Part shown: positions 8,518-17,663 of the stretch, piece by piece
Numbering within the stretch: position 1 is the stretch's first letter
Layout: each line of letters starts with the position of its first letter
Assembly: GCA_016235595.1 (NCBI GenBank)
Contig: JACRJX010000048.1
Span: forward strand, 186,001-250,000
Source of the DNA: Verrucomicrobiota bacterium
GTDB lineage: Bacteria > Verrucomicrobiota > Verrucomicrobiia > CAIQCK01
Length of the DNA stretch: 64,000 bases
Reading direction: 5' to 3'
The notes under the pieces: model-generated
Seen by the model: only the letters and a program-made list of their open reading frames with translations
Database searches by the model: none
What the model was told of the DNA's origin: nothing
Position numbers and translations under genes: made by a program

Positions 8518-9582
8518 TTGATTACAACACCGAACGACCTCCAGCGCCTCGCCGATGGTGTGCAACACGCGGCGTGGGTCGCCGTGGACACCGAAGCCGA
8601 CAGCCGGCATTGTTACTTTGAGAAGCTCTGCTTATTGCAGGTCAGCCATCCAGAGGGCGACTTTCTGGTGGATACGCTGGTCGGGATGGACCTGTCGCCG
8701 TTGATGAAGGCGCTCGGCGGCAAGGAGTTAACCCTTCACGGAGCGGACTTCGACCTGCGCATCCTGCGACGCACGACCGGGTTTGTGCCGGCGGCGGTGT
8801 TCGACACCGACATTGCGGCGCGGTTGCTCGGCGTGCAACAGACCGGCTTCGGCGCGCTGGTGGAAAAACACTTCGGTGTTCATCTGGAAAAGGCGTCGCA
8901 GAAAGCCGACTGGGCTCAGCGGCCTCTGCCGGAGAAGATGATCAAATACGCCACTGCCGACACGCACTACCTCAAGCCTCTTTCCGACATCCTGCGCGAC
9001 GAACTGACGCGACTCGGCCGGCTCGACTGGCTCCGGCAATGTTGCGCCGACCTCATCGAGCGCAGCGCCATCACTCGCGAGCGCGATCCGCAGATGGAGT
9101 GGCGCGTGAAAGGCTGGTCTGTCCTGGGCGGCGCAGGCCTGACCGTGCTGCGCGAACTGTGGCATTGGCGGGACGCGGAAGCCCAGGCGGTGGACCGGCC
9201 GGCGTTTCACATCCTCAACAACGAACGCCTTATCCAGATTGCCGACCTGGCGTCGCACCGGAAGGACTTCCATCCATTGCTCCCGCCTCGCATGTCGCCG
9301 CCGCGACGGCAGCGTCTGCTCGACGCCGTGCAACGCGGTCAGCGCGTGCTGCCGGCGGATTATCCCTTCCTGCCCAAGGTTCCTCGCACCAAGCCGGACT
9401 TCCAGGCGATGCGCCGTGCCGACGAAATCAAAACCGTCCGCGACGCCCGCGCGAAGGAACTCGGCATTGACGCGTCGCTCATCGCCAGCCGCGCCACCAT
9501 CGAGGCCCTTGCGCGCGACCGTGATGCCAAGCTCGTCGCCGAGTTGTTGCTGCCGTGGCAGCGCACGTTGTTGAAACTGTAG
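8518..9582 (+). CDS. rnd: Ribonuclease D (DEDDy 3'-5' exonuclease with HRDC domain)
   Basis: 354 residues. ExoI motif VAVDTEADS, ExoII HGADFDLRILRR and ExoIII YATADTHYLKPL supply the DEDD metal ligands and the Tyr. An HRDC-like helical domain follows at about residues 205-290. It matures tRNA and other stable RNA 3' ends. The start is TTG 8518, preceded by AAAGG. The length is slightly below E. coli RNase D (375 residues). Likely monocistronic; the next gene is convergent. Confidence 0.92.
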   Translation: MITTPNDLQRLADGVQHAAWVAVDTEADSRHCYFEKLCLLQVSHPEGDFLVDTLVGMDLSPLMKALGGKELTLHGADFDLRILRRTTGFVPAAVFDTDIAARLLGVQQTGFGALVEKHFGVHLEKASQKADWAQRPLPEKMIKYATADTHYLKPLSDILRDELTRLGRLDWLRQCCADLIERSAITRERDPQMEWRVKGWSVLGGAGLTVLRELWHWRDAEAQAVDRPAFHILNNERLIQIADLASHRKDFHPLLPPRMSPPRRQRLLDAVQRGQRVLPADYPFLPKVPRTKPDFQAMRRADEIKTVRDARAKELGIDASLIASRATIEALARDRDAKLVAELLLPWQRTLLKL

Positions 9583-9584
9583 AA

Positions 9585-9601
9585 GCGGCCATCGCGGCCG
9601 C
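9585..9601. terminator. Possible bidirectional hairpin between convergent genes
   Basis: GCGGCC, 5-nt loop, GGCCGC immediately after the RNase D stop and 26 bp from the end of the convergent acyl-ligase gene. There is no U-tract, so intrinsic termination is uncertain. Confidence 0.25.
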
Positions 9602-9626
9602 CAGGCAAAGTCACGCGCCGCCGAAT

Positions 9627-12395
9627 CTATCGCAGTGTCTCCCGCCCCAGCGCCGCGACGCGCTCGTGCAGCACTTGCGCGATCCGCTCATGAGGCTCAG
9701 CGCCAGCGCCTTGCTGCTCAAGCTCGCGCGGGTCGAGCGGTTTGCCGAAGACGACGGTGATCCGCTTCAGCCGCGGCAGGGCGCGGTCCACCGGCAGCGC
9801 GTCGTAGCTGCCGTGGATAAATACCGGTATCACCGGCACCGGAATCCGGTGCAACAGAATGCCAATGCCCGGCCGGAACGGCAAAAGTCGGCCACTGGCG
9901 GAACGCTCGCCTTCGGGAAACAGGACGAGGTTATTTCCGCGCCGCAGCACCGCGGCACAGAACGCAAGGCTGGAAACGACGCCACGCTCCGGGTCGATTG
10001 GCACAACCCGGCTCAGCCGGCTGCCGAATCGTGCGAACGCGTTGCGGAACGCCACGCCCGTCCAGCCGGCCCAGTAAGTCTGACGTTGCACGCGCGGGCG
10101 CAGCGCCGCTGCGATGGCGAATGGATCAAGGTAGCTGGCGTGGTTCGGCGCGAGCACGAACGGTCCTGTAGTCGGCAGGTTCTCGATGCCCACCGCGTGC
10201 ACGCGGAACACGCCGCGCATGACGAGGCGGTTGAACTCGAACCATATCACGCTCCACGTCAGAGCGAGCGGGCCGAGCGGCTGAATCCACCGCTTCTGTT
10301 CATCGGTGAGTTTCTTCTCTGGCTCGGCCAGCGGGTCGGCCGGCGGCTGGCGCTGGCCGGTGGCGGAAGCAGCCATGACTTCGCGCAACAGGTCGCGCAC
10401 GGTTTGGATGCGCGCGATGGCGTCCTCGTTCAGCTCGACGCCGGTGAGCTGGCCGATCGTCAGCGTCAGGTTCAGCCACGCCATCGAATCCACACCGAGG
10501 TCGAACTGCGGGCTGGTGTCGGGCGTCAGGCGCTTGTCGACGTGGCGCGTCGCGAGCCATTGCCAGACGGCGTTGGCGGCGGCGTTTTCCAGCAGCGCGC
10601 GGTCTTCGCGCGTCATCTGCTCCATCGCCATGGCTCCAACCGCCGCCTCGCCGGGTTTCAACGCCGCCTTCGCGCTCCGGTATCGGCCGGCGAGCGTGTG
10701 GCGTCGGAGTTTGCCGAGCCGCGTGCGCTCCAAAGGCATGGCGACAATGACGTAATCGATGATGCGTTGGTAGGATGGCAGCTTCGCGGAGCACTCCTCG
10801 ACGGCGCGACGGACTGTGGCAGCGACGTGGTTGCCGTTGCGCGCGGGAATCTTCGCCGGCTCTGGCACAATCACCGCAACGAGCTTGCCCTCGATTTGCA
10901 GCACGCCGATTTCGCGGATGACGGGATCGGTGAGATAGGCGTCCTCGACGGTTTCGGGATCAATGTTCTTGCCGCTCGCGGCGACGATCATCGTTGAGAG
11001 CCGGCCGAGGACATAAACAAAACCGTCGGCATCGCGATAGCCAAGGTCGCCGGTCCGAAACCAGCCGTCAGCGGTCAACGCACGGCGCGTGTCGTCGGGC
11101 AGATGACGGTAACCGCTGAAAACGTTTGGCCCGCGCGCGAGAATCTCGCCCTGCTCGCCGGGCTTCGCGGTGCGGCACGAGCGCGGTGGACGTGACGGCG
11201 CTTCGGCGTCGGGTTGGCCGGGCTGGGCGTTTGGGTCAATGCGAATCTCCACGTCACGAACCGGCCGACCTGCGCTGGCGAGCCTGCCGCTGTTGGGCGG
11301 ATTGATCGTCAGCAGCGGCGCAGTCTCGGTGAGACCGTAGCCGATGGTGAGCTGCCAGCCGAGGCCCTCCAGTTTCGCCGCCAGACCCGCGTCGAGCGCT
11401 GCACCGCCGGACGCCATGAGGCGCAGTGACGGTGCGAGTTGCCGGTGAAGCGACCGCAGCAAAAACTTGCCGGCGTTAACCCCAAGACTCCGGCGCAGCC
11501 AGCCACTCAAGCCGAGCAGTGCGTTGAATAGCGCGGCGCGGGCGCGGCTGGCGGACTCGACGCGCGTCTGGATGCCTGCCACGAGCGCGCTGTAGAGCCG
11601 CGGCACGCCGATCATCACCGTCACGTCGCCTTCGCGCAGCGCCCGGGCCAGTTGCGGACCTGTCAGTGCGTGCGGCAGCACGATCGCCGCACCCACCGCC
11701 AGCATCGCAAACACGCCGATCACGAACGGATAGACGTGGTGAAAAGGCAACGGCAGCAGCACGCGGTCGCCAGCGACGGCGAGGTTGGCCTCGGCTACCA
11801 TGTTCAACTGGTGCACCAGATTCGCGTGAGTCAGCGGCACACCCTTCGGAGCGCCGGTGGTGCCGGAAGTGTAAAAGAGCGTTGCCGGATCACCCGGCTC
11901 GACTTGCGGCAGCGCAGTGGCTTCATCCAACAACAACCGCCGCCAGCTTTGTGGATCGTCCTGCGGGGTGTCGAGCAGGAGAAGTTGCGGGCCAGGCTTC
12001 GCACAGAGTTTCTCGATTCGCGCCGCGGAGTCGGCCGTGGTGAAGACGAAGCGCGCATCGCTGTCGGCGAGACAGTGGACGAGCGGCTTGTCGGCGAGTT
12101 GCACATCCAGCGGCACCACCACGCCGCCAGCCGCCATCACTGCCAGCGCGGCGGCGATCCACTCCGGCTGATTTTCTGCAAGCATCGCGACATGATCGCC
12201 GCGCCGCATACCGGCCTCGACCAACCCGCGTGCCAGTTGCCTCGCGCAGTCCGCCAGTTCTCCACAAGACCAGCGTTTCGCGCCGCTCTCTTGCAACGCC
12301 AGGACGGCGGCTGCGTCTGCGCGCCCCGACAGAAAGTCGAGCAGCTCCGCCACTGTTCGCAGCGCCGCGTGTGGAGATTGTGAGTGCGATGTCAT
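9627..12395 (-). CDS. AMP-dependent acyl ligase - acyl carrier - PlsC acyltransferase fusion
   Basis: 922 residues in three parts. The first is an ANL-superfamily adenylating domain with the P-loop TLFYTSGTTGAPKGVPLTH (near residue 172), the GYGLTETAPLL core and GWFRTGDLGY. The second is a carrier domain with GVDSMAW, the Ser of which (about residue 634) would carry phosphopantetheine. The third is an acyltransferase with the NHASYLDPFA (HX4D) motif near residue 750 and FPEGERS. It should activate a free fatty acid, load it on its own carrier and transfer it to an acyl acceptor such as a lysophospholipid, like E. coli Aas but with a built-in carrier. Such fusions recur in several phyla. Soluble or membrane-associated; monocistronic. 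Confidence 0.88.
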   Translation of the reverse strand: MTSHSQSPHAALRTVAELLDFLSGRADAAAVLALQESGAKRWSCGELADCARQLARGLVEAGMRRGDHVAMLAENQPEWIAAALAVMAAGGVVVPLDVQLADKPLVHCLADSDARFVFTTADSAARIEKLCAKPGPQLLLLDTPQDDPQSWRRLLLDEATALPQVEPGDPATLFYTSGTTGAPKGVPLTHANLVHQLNMVAEANLAVAGDRVLLPLPFHHVYPFVIGVFAMLAVGAAIVLPHALTGPQLARALREGDVTVMIGVPRLYSALVAGIQTRVESASRARAALFNALLGLSGWLRRSLGVNAGKFLLRSLHRQLAPSLRLMASGGAALDAGLAAKLEGLGWQLTIGYGLTETAPLLTINPPNSGRLASAGRPVRDVEIRIDPNAQPGQPDAEAPSRPPRSCRTAKPGEQGEILARGPNVFSGYRHLPDDTRRALTADGWFRTGDLGYRDADGFVYVLGRLSTMIVAASGKNIDPETVEDAYLTDPVIREIGVLQIEGKLVAVIVPEPAKIPARNGNHVAATVRRAVEECSAKLPSYQRIIDYVIVAMPLERTRLGKLRRHTLAGRYRSAKAALKPGEAAVGAMAMEQMTREDRALLENAAANAVWQWLATRHVDKRLTPDTSPQFDLGVDSMAWLNLTLTIGQLTGVELNEDAIARIQTVRDLLREVMAASATGQRQPPADPLAEPEKKLTDEQKRWIQPLGPLALTWSVIWFEFNRLVMRGVFRVHAVGIENLPTTGPFVLAPNHASYLDPFAIAAALRPRVQRQTYWAGWTGVAFRNAFARFGSRLSRVVPIDPERGVVSSLAFCAAVLRRGNNLVLFPEGERSASGRLLPFRPGIGILLHRIPVPVIPVFIHGSYDALPVDRALPRLKRITVVFGKPLDPRELEQQGAGAEPHERIAQVLHERVAALGRETLR

Positions 12396-12559
12396 GTTGC
12401 GGCGCGTTCAGCGCATCCGACGAACGAAGCTTGCCTTGAAACGCGGGGCTTTTCAATGGTGACGGGGAGCGACGCACAAAAACATTCATGCCACTCGAGC
12501 TTCCAACTGAATCGTAGCGGAATGTGCCATCGAACTGCTATCGTCGTCGCACCGAATTC

Positions 12560-13081
12560 ATGAAACATCTTGTCATTCATACTGACGGCGCGTGCGAGGG
12601 CAATCCCGGCCCTGGCGGCTGGGCGGCCATCCTGCGTTGCGACGGTCAAACGAAAGAGATTGCCGGCGGCGAACCCGCCACCACCAATAACCGCATGGAA
12701 CTTCAGGCCGCCATTGCCGCCCTCAGCTCCGTTGAAGAACCCTGCGAGATCGAATTTTTCACCGACTCCCAATACCTCCGCCAAGGCATCACCCAATGGC
12801 TGCGGCTATGGAAGGCCAGGGGCTGGCGCACGGTCAGCCGCCAGCCCGTGAAGAACGACGACCTCTGGCGTCAACTTGATCAACTGGCCGCGCCCCACCG
12901 CATCACATGGAAATGGCTCAAAGGTCATGCCGGTCATGCCGACAACGAACGCTGCGATCACCTTGCCGGCCTGGAGATTGCGAAACTACGCCAGCGCCAC
13001 AGCCCGCAACAACTCGCTGCCCTGAAAGCCGGGTTCGACGCCGCCCGATCCCCGCTCAACAGTCAGGGCCTGCTCTTCTGA
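12560..13081 (+). CDS. rnhA: Ribonuclease HI
   Basis: 173 residues. It has all the family landmarks: IHTDGACEGNPGPGGWAAIL (first Asp), TTNNRMELQAAI (Glu), FFTDSQYLRQGI (Asp) and KGHAGHADNERCDHLA (His loop and last Asp). It degrades RNA in RNA:DNA hybrids. Start chosen at ATG 12560 (MKHLVIHTDG); the ORF extends 12 codons upstream without homology. The C-terminal 25 residues beyond the catalytic core are a nonconserved tail. Confidence 0.95.
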   Translation: MKHLVIHTDGACEGNPGPGGWAAILRCDGQTKEIAGGEPATTNNRMELQAAIAALSSVEEPCEIEFFTDSQYLRQGITQWLRLWKARGWRTVSRQPVKNDDLWRQLDQLAAPHRITWKWLKGHAGHADNERCDHLAGLEIAKLRQRHSPQQLAALKAGFDAARSPLNSQGLLF

Positions 13082-13125
13082 AAGCTGAAGGTGTTGCCAG
13101 CACAGGTTCTCGTTGCTGAAACCTC

Positions 13126-14613
13126 TTATCGTTTTGACAGCAGCAATCCATCGAGACCGAAGTAGTAGCCTTTGGAAGCGCCGTTTTTTCCGCGTCCCTT
13201 GAAAGTCAGCGTGTGCCTGCCGGCTTCGATCTTCTGCGGCGCGAAGACGTGTTCCTGGACGATGATCCCGGTGCCGTAAAGGTCTTGCGGTTTGCTGCCG
13301 ATCGGCTTGCCGTCCAATTCGACCTGATAGGTGCCGTAGTCGGCCGCGTGTGTCAGCAACAGGATCAGTTCGTAGTTGCCCGGCTCTTTCACGTCGAAGC
13401 TCAGTGTCATCTCCTGACCTGCTTTCGTCGGCTGCCACCATAGATGCTCGCCGCCGCTGGCGGAACCGATCTTCTGCGTGCGGAGATTGCCTTCAGTGGC
13501 CTTCGCGCCCGGCAGCAGCGACTCGCCCTCGATGATCCTGGTGTAGTCGTGGTAGAGGCGCGCGTAGCCGGCGGGCATCGGCTCGAACGGCTTGTGCGGC
13601 TCGGTTTGATACCAGAACGCCACCGACGAGAGATCGTCCGCGCGCTCGTCGAAGCCGGACTTCGTCCCGTCGGGCCGGACTGCGACACCCTTGTGCTCGA
13701 TCTCCAGACGCAGCGATTTCTTGAACACGACCGGGTCGGGAATGTGCCAGCGATAAACGCTCGTGCGATGACCGGTGTCGCTGCCCTCAACCAGTGGCGC
13801 GCCGTAATACGCGCCAGCCTGCTGGCGGAAACCCCAGCCGTCGCAGAAATAATCCTCCGTGCCGGTGCCGCGCAGGCTCGGTTCCTTCTCGCCGTCAATG
13901 AAGAAGAAATCATCGCCCTCACCCCACCACGATGGCGTGAGCTGGCGGCAATTCATGACCGTGCCGACGTAGTGGCCGCGGCCGGCGATGTCGGCGATGA
14001 GATAGTTGCGGCCGGCGACGGCGGGGAATTCCTGCCGATACATGGCATGAAAATAGGCGGTGTCGCGGCCGAGGCGCGGCAGCTTGCGCCAGTCAATGTA
14101 GTAATAGAACGCGTTGCATCGCTCGCGGCCTTCGTTGGTGACGGTAATGCGGGCTGACTTGCGAAACGGCATCGGCCAGTAGCAATTGCGTCCCTTGCCG
14201 TTGGAACTGACGCGGACCGGCAGCGAATCGAACGGGACATCCATCCCGTGGCCAATGCCGAAGAAGTCGCCGACGGGGCACTCGACCGACGGCGTTTTCT
14301 CGCCGTCCCAATACATCCGCAACGTCAGCAGCCGCGGATAGCCGCGCTCGCGGTCGGAAATGGTGAACCAGATGTGGGCAATCTCGCCGGGGCCGGACAC
14401 CTCGGCGAGCGTCAGCGTGCCGCCGGGTGGAATCGGCCGCGCATCGCCGTTGCCGTTCCGCCAATTCGGATCGGACGATGACGCGCGCATCGTGCGGTAG
14501 TTCTTCAGCGTCGCCAGATCGGGGAAAGCGCTGTCGAGATTCTGTTGGGCGTGGAGCGAAGTCAGTGGCAGCAGGGCCGTGAGCGGGATGAGGATTCGAG
14601 ACAGGCAAGACAT
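13126..14613 (-). CDS. GH172-type (DUF2961) exported glycoside hydrolase
   Basis: 495 residues with an N-terminal signal peptide (about 22 residues, ending LHA). Residues about 30-370 are DUF2961, now GH172, whose characterised members act on fructofuranose dianhydrides or D-arabinofuranosides. Recognisable stretches are GPGEIAHIWFTI, the WWGEGDDFFFIDGE acidic cluster and GTGTEDYFCDGWGF, where the catalytic acidic residues of the family lie. The C-terminal about 120 residues (from about 375) look like a beta-sandwich carbohydrate-binding domain. Convergent with rnhA. Substrate probably a furanoside-containing glycan. Confidence 0.85.
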   Translation of the reverse strand: MSCLSRILIPLTALLPLTSLHAQQNLDSAFPDLATLKNYRTMRASSSDPNWRNGNGDARPIPPGGTLTLAEVSGPGEIAHIWFTISDRERGYPRLLTLRMYWDGEKTPSVECPVGDFFGIGHGMDVPFDSLPVRVSSNGKGRNCYWPMPFRKSARITVTNEGRERCNAFYYYIDWRKLPRLGRDTAYFHAMYRQEFPAVAGRNYLIADIAGRGHYVGTVMNCRQLTPSWWGEGDDFFFIDGEKEPSLRGTGTEDYFCDGWGFRQQAGAYYGAPLVEGSDTGHRTSVYRWHIPDPVVFKKSLRLEIEHKGVAVRPDGTKSGFDERADDLSSVAFWYQTEPHKPFEPMPAGYARLYHDYTRIIEGESLLPGAKATEGNLRTQKIGSASGGEHLWWQPTKAGQEMTLSFDVKEPGNYELILLLTHAADYGTYQVELDGKPIGSKPQDLYGTGIIVQEHVFAPQKIEAGRHTLTFKGRGKNGASKGYYFGLDGLLLSKR

Positions 14614-14701
14614 GGTGTGACTCCTTTCGTCGGCGTGGTGTTTATCACGGAAGCCGGCATTCTGGCGACCATGGAATGCGCGCGATCATTTCCGCCCGGA
14701 G

Positions 14702-14729
14702 TTGCATCCTTTCGGCGGCTCATTATACT
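14702..14729 (+). promoter_or_regulatory. Putative promoter of rhamnulokinase gene
   Basis: TTGCAT, 16-nt spacer, TATACT, about 70 nt upstream of the ATG at 14800. Pattern match only. The same divergent region must also hold the promoter for the GH172 gene. Confidence 0.35.
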
Positions 14730-14799
14730 GCCGGCCGCTGTTGATGACTGAAGCATTTTGTTTACAGGAACGAACGCAACCAACACCGGAGACCAACTC

Positions 14800-16296
14800 A
14801 TGTCAGCCACCCTGAAATTCCTTGCCTTCGACCTCGGTGCCGAGAGCGGCCGCGGCGTTATCGGACATTTTGATGGTGCGAAGCTGCGCCTGGAGGACGT
14901 GCATCGCTTCCCGAACGGCGGCGTGCGCTGCGGCGACACGCTGTATTGGAACACGTTCCGGCTTTGGACGGAGATCAAACATGCGGCCACGCTCGCGGCC
15001 AAGCAGCATGGCGCAGACCTTGCCGGCATCGGTGTGGACACGTGGGGGGTGGACTTCGGCCTGCTCGACCGCAACGGCGAACTGATCGGCGCGCCGGTCT
15101 GCTACCGCGACCCGCGCAACGGCCCCGCGATGGCTGCCGCGCTTCGCAAGGTGCCGCGCAAGGCGATCTACGCCAGCACCGGTCTTCAGTTCATGCAGTT
15201 CAACACGCTCTTCCAGCTTTACGCGCTCGCCCGGAAAAAGTCGGCCCAGCTCGACGGCGCGGCGACGTTCCTGATGATGCCCGACCTCTTCAACTACTGG
15301 TTCTCCGGCAAGAAGGTCTGCGAATACAGCATCGCCAGCACCACGCAGTTCCTCGACGCCCGCAAGAAGACTTGGGACACCGCGCTGCTGAAGAAGCTCG
15401 GCATCCCCACGCGCATCCTGCCGAAGATCGTCAAGAGCGGCACCGTCCTCGGCCCGTTGCTCAAGAGCGTGCAGGAGGAAACCGGCCTCGGCCCCGTGCC
15501 GGTGATTGCGACGGGTTGCCATGACACCGCCAGCGCCGTCGCTGCCGTGCCCGCGCGCGGCCGCGATCACTGCTACATCAGCAGCGGCACATGGTCCCTC
15601 ATGGGCGCGGAACTGGACGCCCCGCTCATCAACGACACCACCGCCGGCTACAACTTCACCAATGAAGGCGGCGTCTGCGGCACCGTGCGGTTCCTCAAGA
15701 ACATCATGGGTCTCTGGCTCCTGCAACAATGCCGCCAGGCGTGGAAACGCGCCGGCGAGGATCTCAACTACGACGAGATCCGCCAGCTTGCCGAGCAGGC
15801 CCCGCCGCTCGTTTCCATCGTCGAGCCGGACCATAAAGAATTCCTTGCCCCTGCCGACATGCCCGCGGCCATCCGGGACTTCTGCAAGCGCACCGGCCAG
15901 CCTGTGCCACAGGACAAGGGCGCCATCGCCCGCTGCGCCCTCGAGAGCCTGGCGTTGAAATACCGCTGGACTCTCGAACGCATCGAGGAATGCCGCGGCC
16001 GCGGCATCTCCGTCATCCACATCGTTGGCGGTGGCACTCAGAATACCCTGCTGAACCAGCTTGCCGCCGATGCCACCGGCCGCACGGTCATCACCGGTCC
16101 CATCGAAGGCACCGCCATCGGCAACATCCTCATGCAGGCCATCGCCCGCCGGGAGATCAAGAGCCTCGACGAAGCCCGCGAGGTTGTGCGCCAGTCCTTT
16201 CCGGTCTTTACCTACGAGCCGTCCAGCGACCGTGCGAAATGGGATGACGCCTACGCGCGCTACCTCGAAGTCAGCAAAGCCGCCACGGCGTTTTGA
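14800..16296 (+). CDS. rhaB: Rhamnulokinase (FGGY family)
   Basis: 498 residues. N-terminal FGGY phosphate-binding motif FDLGAESGRGVIG, then IGVDTWGVDFGLLDRNG. The second domain has ATGCHDTASAVAAVP and the SSGTWSLMGAELD stretch typical of RhaB, followed by IHIVGGGTQNTLLNQLAAD. It phosphorylates L-rhamnulose to L-rhamnulose-1-phosphate. ATG 14800 has a CCGGAG Shine-Dalgarno and replaces a TTG start 14 codons upstream. The rhamnose isomerase and aldolase partners RhaA and RhaD are not in this window, so the pathway must be completed elsewhere or the true substrate differs. Confidence 0.9.
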   Translation: MSATLKFLAFDLGAESGRGVIGHFDGAKLRLEDVHRFPNGGVRCGDTLYWNTFRLWTEIKHAATLAAKQHGADLAGIGVDTWGVDFGLLDRNGELIGAPVCYRDPRNGPAMAAALRKVPRKAIYASTGLQFMQFNTLFQLYALARKKSAQLDGAATFLMMPDLFNYWFSGKKVCEYSIASTTQFLDARKKTWDTALLKKLGIPTRILPKIVKSGTVLGPLLKSVQEETGLGPVPVIATGCHDTASAVAAVPARGRDHCYISSGTWSLMGAELDAPLINDTTAGYNFTNEGGVCGTVRFLKNIMGLWLLQQCRQAWKRAGEDLNYDEIRQLAEQAPPLVSIVEPDHKEFLAPADMPAAIRDFCKRTGQPVPQDKGAIARCALESLALKYRWTLERIEECRGRGISVIHIVGGGTQNTLLNQLAADATGRTVITGPIEGTAIGNILMQAIARREIKSLDEAREVVRQSFPVFTYEPSSDRAKWDDAYARYLEVSKAATAF

Positions 16297-16382
16297 TAAT
16301 AGGAGTGTGGCGGTGAGATGCCCTCACTGTCCTCGTTTGCATCACCCGGGTCTGGGCCGGCAGATGGTCGCGCGAAGTGCCG

Positions 16383-17651
16383 TCAGTCGAAGATGCGCTT
16401 GCGGGGATTGATGAAACCCCAGCAGACGGCGCCGACGAGGAAGAGGCCACCCATCACATATAACGGTGCGTTCCAATCGCCAAAGCGCGACAACAGCCAC
16501 GTCACCATCAGCGGACTGATGACGGAACTGAGCGCGCCGGAGGTGTTCATCGCCGCACTGACGACGCCCGCGTGGTTGCCGCCGATGTCGAGACAGGTGC
16601 TCCACGACGCGCCGAGGGTGAACATGCTCGCGGCAACAGCCACCGAGATCAGCGTCGCAGCCAGCATGGGCTGATGAACGACACCTGCGAGAATCATCGC
16701 GGTGCCGGCTAGCACATAGGCGAACGCCCCGACGCCGCAACGGCCAATGCGCAGGCCGAAACGTTTTGTCACCACATCGGTGGTTACACCGCCGAAGAGG
16801 TCGCCTGCCACGCTCAGAATCAGCGGCAGACCCGAGAAGAGGCCGAGTTGCATCGCGTCGAGGCCGTGCTTCTCCTTCAGATACGTCGGCAGCCAGGTGA
16901 TGCAAAAGTAGAAGGCGTAGCTGTTCGGAAAATACATGAGGCAAAGCGGCAATGTGTTCGGGTGGCTGAGGAGCCGCTTCCAATACGCCCAACCCTCGTG
17001 ATGGCCGTTGGCCGGCTCGCGCTCGGACGTGATTTTTTCCAGTTCCGCCGCATTCACCTGCCGGTGTTCGCTCGGATCATTGCGGAACCAGCGATACCAC
17101 ACGACCGTCCAAGCCACTCCCACAAGCCCGAAAAGTATGAACACCATCCGCCAACTCAGGTGCAACTCCTGCGTCAGCGCCACGACGATCATCGGCGTCA
17201 CGCCGCCTGCCAGATGCGCGCCGCTGAAGAAAATGCCCTGTACCGTGCCACGTTCCGACCTCGGCACCCAGCGCGAGAAGGTCCGCGCCACACTCGGCCA
17301 CGCGCCCGCCTCACCGATGCCGAAGAGGAAGCGCGTCACGATGAGCGACACGAAGTTGAATGCCGCCGCTGTGAGCATCGTAAAGCTCGACCACCACAAC
17401 ACGATCCGGGTCAACACGTTGCGAGTGCCGCGGCGGTCGGCCCACCATGCCGTCGGGATTTCAAACAGCGCGTAGGCCAGCGCAAACGCGCTGTAGACCC
17501 AACTCATCTGGTCTTTGCTCAGTTTGAGGTCGCGCATGATGTCTGGCGCGAGCGTGCCAACACACGCGCGGTCGAGATAAGTGACGGCGGCCAGCGCGAC
17601 CGCAAGCGCGATCACCTTGTAGCGGACGTGAGTGGGATGGGTCGGGTTCAC
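16383..17651 (-). CDS. MFS transporter, ACS family (hexuronate/organic anion type)
   Basis: 422 residues with 12 predicted membrane helices. Helix-1 stretch TYLDRACVGTLAPDIMRDL, WADRRGTRNVL loop, and FLFGIGEAGAWPSVARTFSRW are the signature of anion:cation symporters such as ExuT/GudP/DgoT. It is the last gene of a run that includes a 2-hydroxyacid dehydrogenase and an HpcH-type aldolase, so import of a uronate, aldonate or aldarate is the likely role. 12 bp downstream of the dehydrogenase gene. Confidence 0.85.
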   Translation of the reverse strand: MNPTHPTHVRYKVIALAVALAAVTYLDRACVGTLAPDIMRDLKLSKDQMSWVYSAFALAYALFEIPTAWWADRRGTRNVLTRIVLWWSSFTMLTAAAFNFVSLIVTRFLFGIGEAGAWPSVARTFSRWVPRSERGTVQGIFFSGAHLAGGVTPMIVVALTQELHLSWRMVFILFGLVGVAWTVVWYRWFRNDPSEHRQVNAAELEKITSEREPANGHHEGWAYWKRLLSHPNTLPLCLMYFPNSYAFYFCITWLPTYLKEKHGLDAMQLGLFSGLPLILSVAGDLFGGVTTDVVTKRFGLRIGRCGVGAFAYVLAGTAMILAGVVHQPMLAATLISVAVAASMFTLGASWSTCLDIGGNHAGVVSAAMNTSGALSSVISPLMVTWLLSRFGDWNAPLYVMGGLFLVGAVCWGFINPRKRIFD

Positions 17652-17663
17652 AGTGTCTTGCGG

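Noticed and set aside
9555..10997. 480-codon plus-strand ORF opposite the acyl-ligase fusion
   Set aside because: Shadow of a long GC-rich gene; composition (His/Arg/Ala) and lack of motifs argue against coding.
14803..16020. 405-codon minus-strand ORF opposite rhamnulokinase
   Set aside because: Low-complexity, Arg/Ala/Gly/Glu-rich translation with no family features; rhaB on the other strand has full FGGY motifs. A GC-rich antisense shadow.
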